64,000 bases of DNA from Thozetella sp. PMI_491 (Eukaryota > Ascomycota > Sordariomycetes > Chaetosphaeriales > Chaetosphaeriaceae). The stretch is taken from positions 682,001-746,000 of the forward strand of contig MU270022.1 of NCBI GenBank assembly GCA_021432635.1. The letters are read 5' to 3'. Made by a program: the position numbers and the translations under genes. The notes under the pieces are model-generated. The model ran no database searches, had not been told where the DNA came from, and saw only the letters and a list, made by a program, of their open reading frames with translations. This document shows, piece by piece, positions 34,808 to 44,567 of this stretch; the stretch's first letter is position 1, and each line of letters opens with the position of its first letter.

Positions 34808-35662
34808 CTATTTCTTCGAACAAGTTACTGCGACCTTCTTCAGCATTTCAAATGAACTGTTGACAGCGCCCCAATGGCGCGTGACATCTCCGGCCACATT
34901 CCTGTCTCTCACCCAGTCCCTTAGTACCTGCGCCTTTTCACCGTCGCTGACCAGGTTGTTGGCCTTGATGGTTCCCTCTTCATCAATCTCGTTGATTTTC
35001 AGTACGCCGTCAATGTTGACTGTCTTGAACTTGGGCGTGATGTGTTCGTCAGTAGCCCAAGCTTGGAAACTCTTCTCCAACGTAGTCGCAATGTCTTCGA
35101 TGCGGCCGTAAATGTGGCTCTTGAGGGCAGCCTGCAAAGCCCGCAGGCGATCGTTGACGACATCCTTCTTGTCAGCAGTGAGCTTTGCCTGTGCCTGATC
35201 CAGTATCTTGACCGCCGCGTCCACGACGTCGCTGAGCTTTTTGCCGGCATAACTGTCTGTGAACACCAATTTATTGACCATGGCGCCCTTAAACTGGATC
35301 CTGTCCATCTCCGTTTCGAACTTTTTGATTTGTTCGGGGGTTTCGCAGTCGCCGATCGCTGCCCAGTCTACCAGCCCAAGCTCCGGTGACTTGTAATTCT
35401 GGTGGGGTATGATGATGTTGCCGCTGGCGTCCTTTCTCTGGTAGTTGCTGAGCTTGGCAACATACTCGGTGAAAGACTTCAAGTCGCACGGAAGGCCATT
35501 TTTGCTGCAACCAGCGGTCATGGCAGAATTGGCAACCCCGAGAGCGTCGACCTGGTAGCGGTAGACGTGATACAAGAACAGGAGTTGCCACTTGCCCGAA
35601 GCCAGACTGGCCACGCTGCCGGTGGCAAAGAGGACCACCCACAGGAAGAAGTAGGGTAGCAT
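34808..35662 (-). CDS. Secreted helical protein of unknown function
   Basis: A single-exon frame of 284 residues that I do not recognise. It has a strong signal peptide (about residues 1-19, ending SVAS). The mature part is alpha-helical and charged, with a few cysteines (CSKNGLPC near residues 52-59, one near 105, and VTCSKK at the extreme C-terminus) and a probable coiled region at about 150-200. Its placement between a LysM protein and a killer-toxin-like chitinase, beside another surface protein, suggests it may belong to the same extracellular set. That is inference from neighbourhood only. Confidence 0.65.
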   Translation of the reverse strand: MLPYFFLWVVLFATGSVASLASGKWQLLFLYHVYRYQVDALGVANSAMTAGCSKNGLPCDLKSFTEYVAKLSNYQRKDASGNIIIPHQNYKSPELGLVDWAAIGDCETPEQIKKFETEMDRIQFKGAMVNKLVFTDSYAGKKLSDVVDAAVKILDQAQAKLTADKKDVVNDRLRALQAALKSHIYGRIEDIATTLEKSFQAWATDEHITPKFKTVNIDGVLKINEIDEEGTIKANNLVSDGEKAQVLRDWVRDRNVAGDVTRHWGAVNSSFEMLKKVAVTCSKK

Positions 35663-36937
35663 GATGCTTCAGCGAGAGAAGAGGTCTGGGTGCCTGCGTA
35701 TGGAATAGCAAAGAGAAAAGGAGCAGCGAAGGATAGCCTTGGGAGGGAGAGAGAGCAGCGGCGGTAGCTCCTCGCCGTAAGATATGAACTAGCTGCCGCA
35801 GCGGAACCGAGAGACCACCTTTTCTCGATTTGTGGCATAGCAACTTCTAGATTGGCCGGCCGGGCCTTTTGGGGGGGGGGGGGGGGTTCGCGCAGCGGAT
35901 TCCCTATCCTGGGTAGAAAGAGAGGCCCCGGTCTCGTGTGCGGGACTCAAAATGAACAGCCCCCCAAACGGGATGCAGGGCGGCTGTGGCACGGGCATGT
36001 GCATAGGAGGCAAGATACCGGCCCTAGCAAAGTCGCATCGGCTGCCAGGGGCGGTTGTGGGGCGTCGATCTCCGAGGCAGGTTGGTCGGCGCGTGCGCTT
36101 CGCGTATTTGATAGTATGGAACCTTTGGCGACCCTCCGGGGCATCTACGACACTACCAGTTGGTGTGGTCGTGCTTATTGAGCACATCCAAGTCACTCTT
36201 CGCACATCCTCCCGCCAAAAGATACACGATCCACCCCGACTCCCCAAAACAAGCCAACTCGGGCGATGTATTCTAAGTAGGTATGCACTCAGAACCAGCC
36301 AAGGCTTTCACATGTTTTCACTCCACCGCAGGGCACAGCCAAGCTCCTCCGGGGGACATCATGCGTGACTATTCCTCCCGGGCAAAAGCAAGCGCAAGCG
36401 AATTGCACCCCCTAGTCAACTGCTGGAATTGGTCGTCCGGTTGGTGACTCAAAGCTGTAGGTACATGCATCGAAGGCTCCGAGTAGCGAATCGAAGTCAC
36501 CTGCTTTCTTGGGTGATGAAATCCGGCCGCTAGCAGGCAACATAGAACCAACTGATGGGGGAGGCGCGGCGGCTTTTGAACTGTCTCGATCTGAAGAATC
36601 CGGCCTACGCTAGTGCGGATATACGACATGACTTTGGCAGCCACGGAGACTGCCTAGGAGAACGAGACCGAGCTCGATAGTCGTTCTATAGCTGCTCGCT
36701 CTGCTGGTCGGGGCGCGTCCCCGAGATAGGCGGTCCGCCGTTGTCCAAGACTCGGTCACATGCACGGCAGTCTCTCCTGCTGTCCAGCCATTTGGCATGG
36801 CGTTGCGTGCGTACGCTCTAGAGTAAACAGGGAAAGGGTTGGATTTTACTACGCTATGCGGGAGGCAACCTATCTAGTTCTCCTCTGCCATGCACTAGCT
36901 ACTCGGCCTCTCGCCTTTCCCCTCGCTGCCATCATCA
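35663..36937. other. Intergenic with 16-base G run
   Basis: Contains an uninterrupted run of 16 G at 35871-35886. No gene recognised in this 1.3 kb stretch. Confidence 0.45.
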
Positions 36938-38008
36938 TCAGGCATTGGCAGCCCAAGTAACCAAAGCTCCCAGCGCCGGAAGAGTGTACACGGCCCTAGC
37001 CACAGCCTTCGTCCCGGCGCTCGTGGATTGCGTGGTGGAGATCCCGGTTGCCGTCGAGCTGGTGCCCGTGGGCAAGCTGACAGTTGTGCTCGTGGCGGTA
37101 GAGCTCGACCCGGGCGGCGGCGGCGGCGAATAAGCTTCTCCCGACGACAGGCACGCGAAGGAGACATCGGGCGTCTTGCGGACGCCGGAGCCGGCGCTGG
37201 CGCTGTAGCCCCATACAGTGGCGACTAGGAAGGTCCGGTTGGCGGCGATGGCATAGGCTTCCGCGCTGCCCGGGGCGTGGTACTGGGTGCCGATGCGCCA
37301 CGAGTAGGGCTGCTGCAAGCTGCTCACCTGGGCCGATGCGATGGTAGAGTTGGCAAGAAATGCGCTGTCAAAGCCTGCCGGGGATGATCAGAGATGGGTG
37401 CTCGCGATCACGCGTCTGCGCAAAGAGGGGAAGGAATACCAACCCATGACATCCTGGCGAGCGTAGCCGAAGGAATCGACGCAGCTGGGGGGGATGGCAT
37501 CGGGTGCCAGCGCGCCGCACATGAATTTGTCGTCCTGCTGGCCCCAGCCCTTCGTCAGGCCAGTCTTGAGATCGTCCTGACAGGCGGACGACAAGAACGA
37601 ACAGCCCGCGCCGCCGTCCACCGCCTGCTTCACCTCCGGCTTGGTGGAGATGAAGACGTGACGGCAGACGAACCAGGACGGGTCCATGGCCTTGGGCTGG
37701 TTCTCGTCTGCCATGATGCCAGAAGGGGTGCCAAACGTAAGCGACGATAAGACGGTGGTGGCATCTTGCACAATGTCCTCGGAAATGGACATCTCGCGGG
37801 ATATCGTCAGGTTGACGCTATGTCCGGCCAGCGGGCTTCCTGGAAAGGCCTTGGTCCAGTCGTAGCCCGCGATGGGAGCGGCGCTGCTGGCAACGGGACT
37901 GGCAAAGGCGGCGGAAACATTGGTCCAGGAGGCGGTCACGATGTTGCTGCCGTTCACAAAGTACTGGCCGTCGGTGAGGTAGTAAGGAGAGCTGATCTGG
38001 GCACCCAT
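36938..38008 (-). CDS. Probable GPI-anchored, Ser/Thr-rich surface protein
   Basis: Two exons, 37444-38008 and 36938-37374, give 333 residues. The 69 nt intron, with an uncommon GTTGGT donor, joins ATG-G to GC-TTT and keeps the frame (DVMGFDSAFLANS). The N-terminal 230 residues form an unknown domain with several Asn-X-Ser/Thr sites and cysteine pairs (FVCRH, GCSFLSSACQ, MCGAL, SCVDS). A proline run (YSPPPPPGSS) leads into a Ser/Thr-rich stalk and a hydrophobic C-terminus, the layout of a GPI-anchored protein. No signal peptide follows the ATG at 38008, so an upstream first exon is probably missing from this model. It is divergent from the chitinase gene. Confidence 0.6.
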
Positions 38009-38933
38009 CTTGGCGGATTATGTGGAAAAGGAACGACTGCAAGAAAGGCAAGAGTATAGAGCAAAGGACCTAGAGAGCAAAGGATCTAGAGAGCAAAGGG
38101 CCAAGTTCTGCGCAAAAAGAAGGTGTGCAGCGAGGGATGAAGCAGAAGCTAGATGTCTGCCGTCTCGCACGGGAGGGTCGGAGACTAGGTAGTAAGTCTA
38201 ATAGACGCAGCGGGACTTGCGCCCTCGAGCAGAGGCAGGCACAGTATCTCCAGCCCCATAGAGATGGTGGCCCGGGCGGGGGTAGGCACGAAATGAGAGT
38301 TCTTGGAAGCATTCCGCGGTCAGTTGGCAGAGAAGCACGCCTTTCCGGACCGTGGACACGGGAAACGGGCATGAATCTAACGAAGCAGGTAGCATCACGA
38401 ATGGGCCCAGACCCCTCAGAGGCGTTAGGTGAGCGACCCGTAATTGTGTTGGTACAATGTGTCAGTGAGCAGAGTTCGAGCGATCCACAATTGTCTTGGT
38501 AAACATGGGTTAGTTACTAGAGCTGGAGTGATCCGCAATTGTGTTGGTAAAATTTGTTCAGGGGTCTTTTGTGCAGGCCGAATCTCGGCCGATCTTGTTT
38601 ATGCAGGTACGAGAGAGACGCAGGCCGCCGCATGCCTAGGATATTTAGTTCCTTGGCGCAACCTTATTAGAGATCCCTGAAGCATTCAGAACTCCATAGA
38701 GACGAGATGCGGCTCGGTAAAGCATCGCCAACTGAAGTACATGGATTGCTGTGCGGTAGCCCCAACGGCCAAGGGGCACAGCTGGCACTGCGGCATCGCC
38801 GCTCTCTGCTTTTCACCAGCTTTATTTCCCCTTTCTCTTCTCCTTTGTTATCAGCCATCATCCCGCCAGGCTGGCTTCGTTCGTACACGTCCTGCAGTGC
38901 CTCTGAAGGAAGGTACCGATCTGCCATACCGAC
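38009..38933. other. Divergent promoter region of surface protein and chitinase
   Basis: About 0.9 kb separates two divergent genes. It contains three direct repeats, listed separately. No further gene recognised. Confidence 0.5.
38431..38571. repeat. Three ~47 bp direct repeats upstream of chitinase
   Basis: Copies begin at 38431, 38478 and 38526, a 47-48 base period. Each starts GAG(C/T)GA(C/T)CC and continues (G/C)(C/T)AATTGTxTTGGTA. About 24 bases are well kept and the remainder has drifted. The array ends about 360 bases before the chitinase start. Confidence 0.7.
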
Positions 38934-41900
38934 ATGATGCCGCGCCCTTCTCTTTTTCCCACCGTCTCCAAGGCCATCCTTCTCTTGGCCTTGGGCAGCC
39001 TCGCGTCTCTGGCCGCTGCCGAAGGCACCAGCGCTAGCAGTCCTACTACGGATGTCTACTTTCCCGGAACGTGCCCTTCCCTGTGCCGCCATGCCGGGCC
39101 TAGCCCTGCCAACTGGACACACATTCACTCGGTGTCGGACCTGATCAAATGCGACGAGCCGCTCCTGTTTGATCTCAACGTGCAAAACGACAACGAGGCA
39201 TCCGACAGCATCGTTACTCTGCGCGCGCGTGCATGGTAGAGGAGAATGACAGCCTTGCCTTCTCCTCTCCAGACGTGCTCGAGGCGCCAGGGAGCCAAGA
39301 GACCCAAAATGGCGGCATATCGCCACAGCCGCTGCTCGTGTCTACCGGCTGCGGTGCCAAAATATCCGAGATACCTGTCACCTACCAGGTTGGCAGCAGC
39401 TCAGCGGAGTCCAGCCGAAAAGAAGAGGATGTAGTCTCGGCCGCTCGCCATCTTGGCCTGTTCATGGACTCCGGAGCGCAATGCGGAGCCACGATTCTCT
39501 TTGCCAAGTCGGGTTCCGCGGTCGTGGGCCTCTACTCGGGCGCCGAAGTCACCAAGAACGGCGCCAAAGGGTTCCTCGAAGCTTTTACGGCGGCCCCGGG
39601 CGTCTCGATCTCGCAGGTCTGCAGCCCTGCCAACGCCGCCCTGACAATCGGGGCCTTCGCGGCGGCCCTCGAGGATCTCTCTACCGCCCAAGGCGTCGTT
39701 AGGAGCTGGGCGAACGGGCTGTGCGTGAACGGGACCACCGACGGCGCCGCGGCAAGCCTGGAGGTGCTGGTGGCTGCGATGGACGCCGCCAACTCTACCG
39801 CCAACGCTACCATGGCTGCGCGCGCTCTGCCTCCGCGGGCGCTACCTGCCAGGGCCAACTGCCGAGCTATCGAGGTCATCGGCGGGGACAGCTGTGCCTC
39901 GCTCGCGAGTCGCTGCCAGATCTCGGCCAGCGACTTCACCAAGTACAACCCGGCCTCCAACCTATGCTCGACCCTGCAGCCCAAGCAGCATATTTGCTGC
40001 AGCTCGGGCAGGCTTCCCGACTACCGTCCTCAGCCCCAAGCGGATGGCACCTGCGCCGCGTACGCTGTGGCCGCCGGCGACGGCTGCTGGGCCATCGGCG
40101 ACAGCCATTATCTCACGACCAGCGACATCGAGTCCTTCAACAAAAAGACCTGGGGCTGGGCGGGCTGTTCGAATCTGCAGGCCGGCCAGATCATCTGTCT
40201 CAGCACCGGAGACCCGCCGATGCCGGCCGCCATCCAAGGCACGACCTGCGGGCCCCAAGTGCCCGGGACCCAGAAGCCCGCGAGCGGGGTGGATCTCTCC
40301 ACCCTCAACCCGTGTCCCCTCAACGCCTGCTGCGACGTGTGGGGCTTTTGCGGCACCACGCCGGACTTTTGCACCCCGACCCCGGCGGACACGGGGGCCC
40401 CGGGGACGGCCAAGCCCGGCACCAACGGGTGCATTTCCAACTGCGGAACGGAGCTCGTCAATAACGGCTCCCCGCCGTCGTCGTTCATGAACGTGGGGTA
40501 TTTTGAGGCGTTCAACCAGGCACGCAGCTGTCTGCGCATGGACGCCCAGCAGATCCCGCCCGGCGCCTACTCGCATGTGCACTTTGCCTTTGCCACCGTC
40601 ACCGAGTCGTGGGGCGTGGATCTCTCGGGCTCGGAGGACCAGTTCTCCAAGTTTGTCAAGATGACCGGGTTCCGCAAAGTCTTGTCCTTTGGCGGCTGGG
40701 CCTTCTCGACGGACGAAGGGACGTTTCGCCGGTTCCGAGAGGCGACCAACGACAAGAATCGGGGTGCGTTCGTGAACAACCTGGTCAACTTTCTCCATGC
40801 GAACGATCTGGATGGGCTCGACTTTGACTGGGAGTATCCGGGCGCGCCGGATATTAATACCGAGCCCGGCAGCCCCGAAGAGGGAAACAACTACTTGGAG
40901 TTCTTGAAGCTGTTGAAATCGAGGCTGCCGAGCGGCAAGAGCATATCCATTGCCATACCGGCGTCCTTCTGGTACCTGAGGGCCTACCCCGTGAAGGAAA
41001 TGGCGGGTGTGGTGGATTACTTCATCTACATGACGTATGATCTTCACGGTCAATGGGGTAAGCACACGCAAAAAAAAAAAAAACTAAAAAAAAAAACTGT
41101 TGTGGAATTATGCAAGGCTAACGAGGTTCAGATGTCGGCAACAAGTGGTCCATTCCGAGCTGCGAGGGCGGCGACTGCCTCCGGTCCCATGTCAACCGCA
41201 CCGAGACGCTCGATGCCCTCGTCATGCTGACCAAGGCCGGCGTCAGCTCACAAAAGATCGTCGTCGGCATCACGAGCTACGGTCGAAGCTTTCGCATGGC
41301 CGACCCATCCTGCTCGGGGCCCCTGTGCAAGTACACGGGCGACCGAAACCACTCGATGGCCTACGCCGGCGACTGCACCGGCGCCCCGGGATACATCAGC
41401 AACGCCGAGATCAACGACATCATCAAAAACAAAAATGGCTACACCGTGATCAAGACCGGCATCGACGCCATCTCCCGGTCCAACATTCTCATGTACGGAG
41501 TGCCCGGCGCCGTCGACTGGGTGGCCTACATGGATGGGTCCATCAAGGCCGATCGCATCAAATGGATCCAGGGTCTCAATTTTGGCGGGACGTCCGACTG
41601 GGCCATCGATCTCCAGAGCCTGCAGTACGATGATCAGGATGGCGGCGGCGGCGATGGCGATGGGGACGACGACGCCGACGCCGACGATCTCTGGGGCCAT
41701 TGCGCGCCCGGGGACAATCCCGGCACGCTGGAGGGTCTCGCCGACAAGGCCAACTCGCTGGATCCCAACTGCGCCAGTTTTTACGGCGTAGACATTCTGT
41801 ACAACGAGCTGCTCGATGCGCTCGCGCTCTTCAAGGTGAACTCGCAGGATTACGACGACAAATTCGGCTGGTACGCGCAGTGGACCAAGGACCAGATCCA

Positions 41901-42870
41901 GCCCCGCCTCAACGACTATGTCTCCATCTACAAGGGCGGCCGGGGTCTCTACCACATGAACTGCTACTACAGTTACGGCGGGAGCTCCGAACAAAAGTCC
42001 AACTGCATGGGGATGCCGCACTTCTGGGACAACGACGAGTCCTGGACCCTCCGCCTCGAGCTGGCCGACGAGAACGCCTTTTTTGACGATCTCGCGGCCC
42101 AGTACGGCATCGACAAGTCGTGGGTGACTTGGGGCAACCTCCCCGACGAGTACCGATGCGAGGACAACGGCGACGTCGCTCCCGGCGGCAACACCAACCG
42201 GCCCTGCCGCAGGATCACCCACAAGAAGCAGAACTTCCCGCTCAAGGTGGCCGACGACAAGATCCAGGTCGGCAACCCCAAGGAGCTGATCGAGGCGTCC
42301 ATGAGCAACGTGACGGCGCTGCAGACCTCCATCTTGAGCTCGTACCTCGACGTCGGCCTGCATTCCTACAGCTTGGGCGGCGACGGCGGCTCGCCCATTG
42401 ACGCTGTGGTCGCCTACTCGATGCCCGTCTTTCAGATGGCCGAGGCCGTCAGCAGCATGAAGGACGTCAAGGAGATCGGGGAGAAGGCCAGGGACGATGC
42501 CAAGCGGGACCTCATCTTCAAGATCCTGACCATTATCTTCATGGTGATCCCCTTCGTAGGCGAGGCGATCGGGCCCCTGGTCGGCAGCGTCGCCAGCATC
42601 GCCCGCATCGCCCTGCTCATCGGTGAGGCCGGCAATGCGGCCGTGACCGTGGCCGAAATCATCGCAGACCCCACATCGGCGCCGTTCGCTATGCTGGGCC
42701 TCCTCGCCGGCGCCGTGGGAGCCGGTGCCGGGAGGCAAGCGGCGGTACAGAAAGCTTCGACAGCCAGGGGACTGTTTAAAGATGCCGATTTAGCCAAGTT
42801 TCCACAGAGATTCAGGGAAAAGGACGCACTGGTACAGAAGCTGATCAAGAAGGCGTGTTCTGCTAGTTAG
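38934..42870 (+). CDS. Killer-toxin-like GH18 chitinase with LysM and chitin-binding domains
   Basis: About 1,280 residues. A signal peptide (about 1-29) is followed by a Cys-rich N-terminal domain and two LysM modules (near 39850-40000 and 40050-40200). A type-1 chitin-binding domain (NACCDVWGFCG) comes next. The GH18 barrel carries the catalytic DGLDFDWE (about 40811-40834). A 400-residue C-terminal region with a long hydrophobic segment (IFKILTIIFMVIPFVGEAI) closes the protein, as in subgroup-C chitinases akin to the yeast killer-toxin alpha subunit. An intron at 41058-41131 (with A-runs of 14 and 11) joins HGQW to DVGNKWSIP. Near 39221-39240 the frame shifts: either a 44 nt intron (39229-39272, GTGCAT donor) or a two-base slip in GCGCGCGCG. 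The latter would make the gene defective. Confidence 0.88.
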
Positions 42871-43413
42871 AACCTAATGCGCCGCATTAAACATGGTGCT
42901 TTCTCTTTAGCATTCCAAACTACAGTTCTACGGTAGGGATACTCTAGCTAGATAGGGTGCGCAAGGGGTAGAAGGCACTCGCTGCATGGTGCCGCAGTGT
43001 CAGCGAGAAGAGTAGTGACCTTTCTCGTTTCAAGGCAATATGTGGAGTGGCAAGCTATATAGCGGTGGCATTAAGCAAACTACGACTGCATAGCCTACCT
43101 AGTTATTTCGGAAATTCTTAACCCTTTTCCTAATGAATCTTGCGATCGTAGATTAAACTAAGCACTTCGAAAGTATCTAGCAATGCAGCAGCAAATTCTA
43201 TAGATTGAGGACTTCGTGAAGATTTTAGGAATAAAAGGACGAGTAAGTTTAATTTACGAAAGCTAGGTAGCGAAAAGTCTAGCTTCCGGGATAAAATGGG
43301 CCGGCGGTAGCTTAGATAGTGGGTAGATTACAGTGCCTTCACAAAGTAGCTAATATTATTGCTGTATATCATATTCCTTAGCCTCGGCCATATATTGATC
43401 CGAACACAGGTTC
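42871..43413. other. Degraded region before P450 relic
   Basis: AT-leaning sequence with no open frame. It may be the eroded 5' half of the P450 gene but no motif was recognised. Confidence 0.35.
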
Positions 43414-44006
43414 GCTGGGTCCGACACAACCTCTATCGGCTTCCGTGCTATCTTTTACTATATTCTCAAGAACCAAAACATATACGATGCGGTATTGGCG
43501 GAGCTTGATGCTGCTACTGAAACCGGACGGCTAAGCAAACCTGTGCAATACTCCGAAGCTGCACAGCTGCCACTCCTTTCTACCTGCATAAAGGAGGCCC
43601 TACGCATTCATCCCGGCGTTCAGTTAACTCTTGCACGTACGAGCCCTGCTTCAGAGGGAGGCATCAGCTTATGTGGCGCCTACATCCCCCCAGAGTACAA
43701 AGTTGGAATAAATCCCGGTGTTGTGCACTTCGATAAGACTGTGTTTGGGCCAGATGCCGACCGGTTCCGCCCAGGGCGGTGGTTGGAACCGGATGCAGCC
43801 GCTATGGATCGTTTCTTGTTGCATTTTGGCGCAGTACCCGCACCTGCATCGGCAAGAATATTTCGATGGCTGCGATCTACAAAATGGTCCCTGAACTGCT
43901 ACGGTCGTTCAAAATAGAGCTAGCAGACGCCAATGCCGAGTGGAGAACGAAAAACCATTGGTTCATCAAGCAGGACGATGTTCTTGTACGTTTATCCAAG
44001 CGCTGA
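43414..44006 (+). pseudogene. Cytochrome P450 fragment with frameshift in haem loop
   Basis: Only the C-terminal half of a P450 remains. It begins inside the I-helix oxygen-binding motif (AGSDTTS), right after a possible splice acceptor. It continues through the K-helix ExxR (KEALRIHP) and the DRFRPGRW segment. At about 43834 one base appears to be missing: the haem-binding loop reads FGA in one frame and continues GTRTCIGKN in the next. The tail then runs to a stop at 44006. No N-terminal half or membrane anchor is found upstream. With half the gene gone and the haem loop shifted, it cannot encode an active enzyme. The pattern resembles catabolic or detoxifying fungal P450s. Confidence 0.85.
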
Positions 44007-44567
44007 TCCAAACGAACCTATCCGGTTGAGCTGTAAATATTCCCACAACGCAATTCTGATAGCTTTGCCTAATGCAATCCGGTAGGTCTTATCAATGCTC
44101 TGTCCTCCCGTTCTTTGCGCTGCTCAATTGAACAAGTGGAGATCACGGCGCCGGAACCTGGCACTGTGACAATACAGGTTGAATATCTGTGAGAAAACAT
44201 GGGATGCTTAGGTACCTTCCATACGCTATATTATCTGACCCCATTGGACCATGACCTCTTTTTACGGGGGACTGAGGCCCTTCCGCTACACTTTGCACTT
44301 CTTCTGACGGTGACCTTATTGGTGGAGTAGGCGAGCTGAGAACGGTTTAAAGACAACTAGCACGGCAGGGTAGTTAGCTGAAGCTGAAATTACCCAAACT
44401 GTGAGGGTAGAGTCATCTCGGCCTAATTATCGGCCGACTTCATCACTGCCTGTTGTTGGCTTTGTGCATGCTCGTCAATCAACCACACATCCCTCGACTT
44501 TTTCCATCCGGGAAACGACTACCCACAGCAAAAATATCGCTGCAGATTCCAGCAATTAACTTTCCTC
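44007..44567. other. Intergenic, no feature recognised
   Basis: Upstream region of the WD40 protein gene. Confidence 0.4.

Noticed and set aside
39962..41071. Open frame of 369 codons on the minus strand opposite the LysM and GH18 domains
   Set aside because: Antisense shadow of a GC-biased gene; the plus strand carries clear catalytic motifs.
41248..42738. Long open frame (496 codons) on the minus strand opposite the chitinase C-terminal region
   Set aside because: It mirrors the strong GC third-position bias of the real gene, has a low-complexity Val/Gly/His composition and shows no domain.
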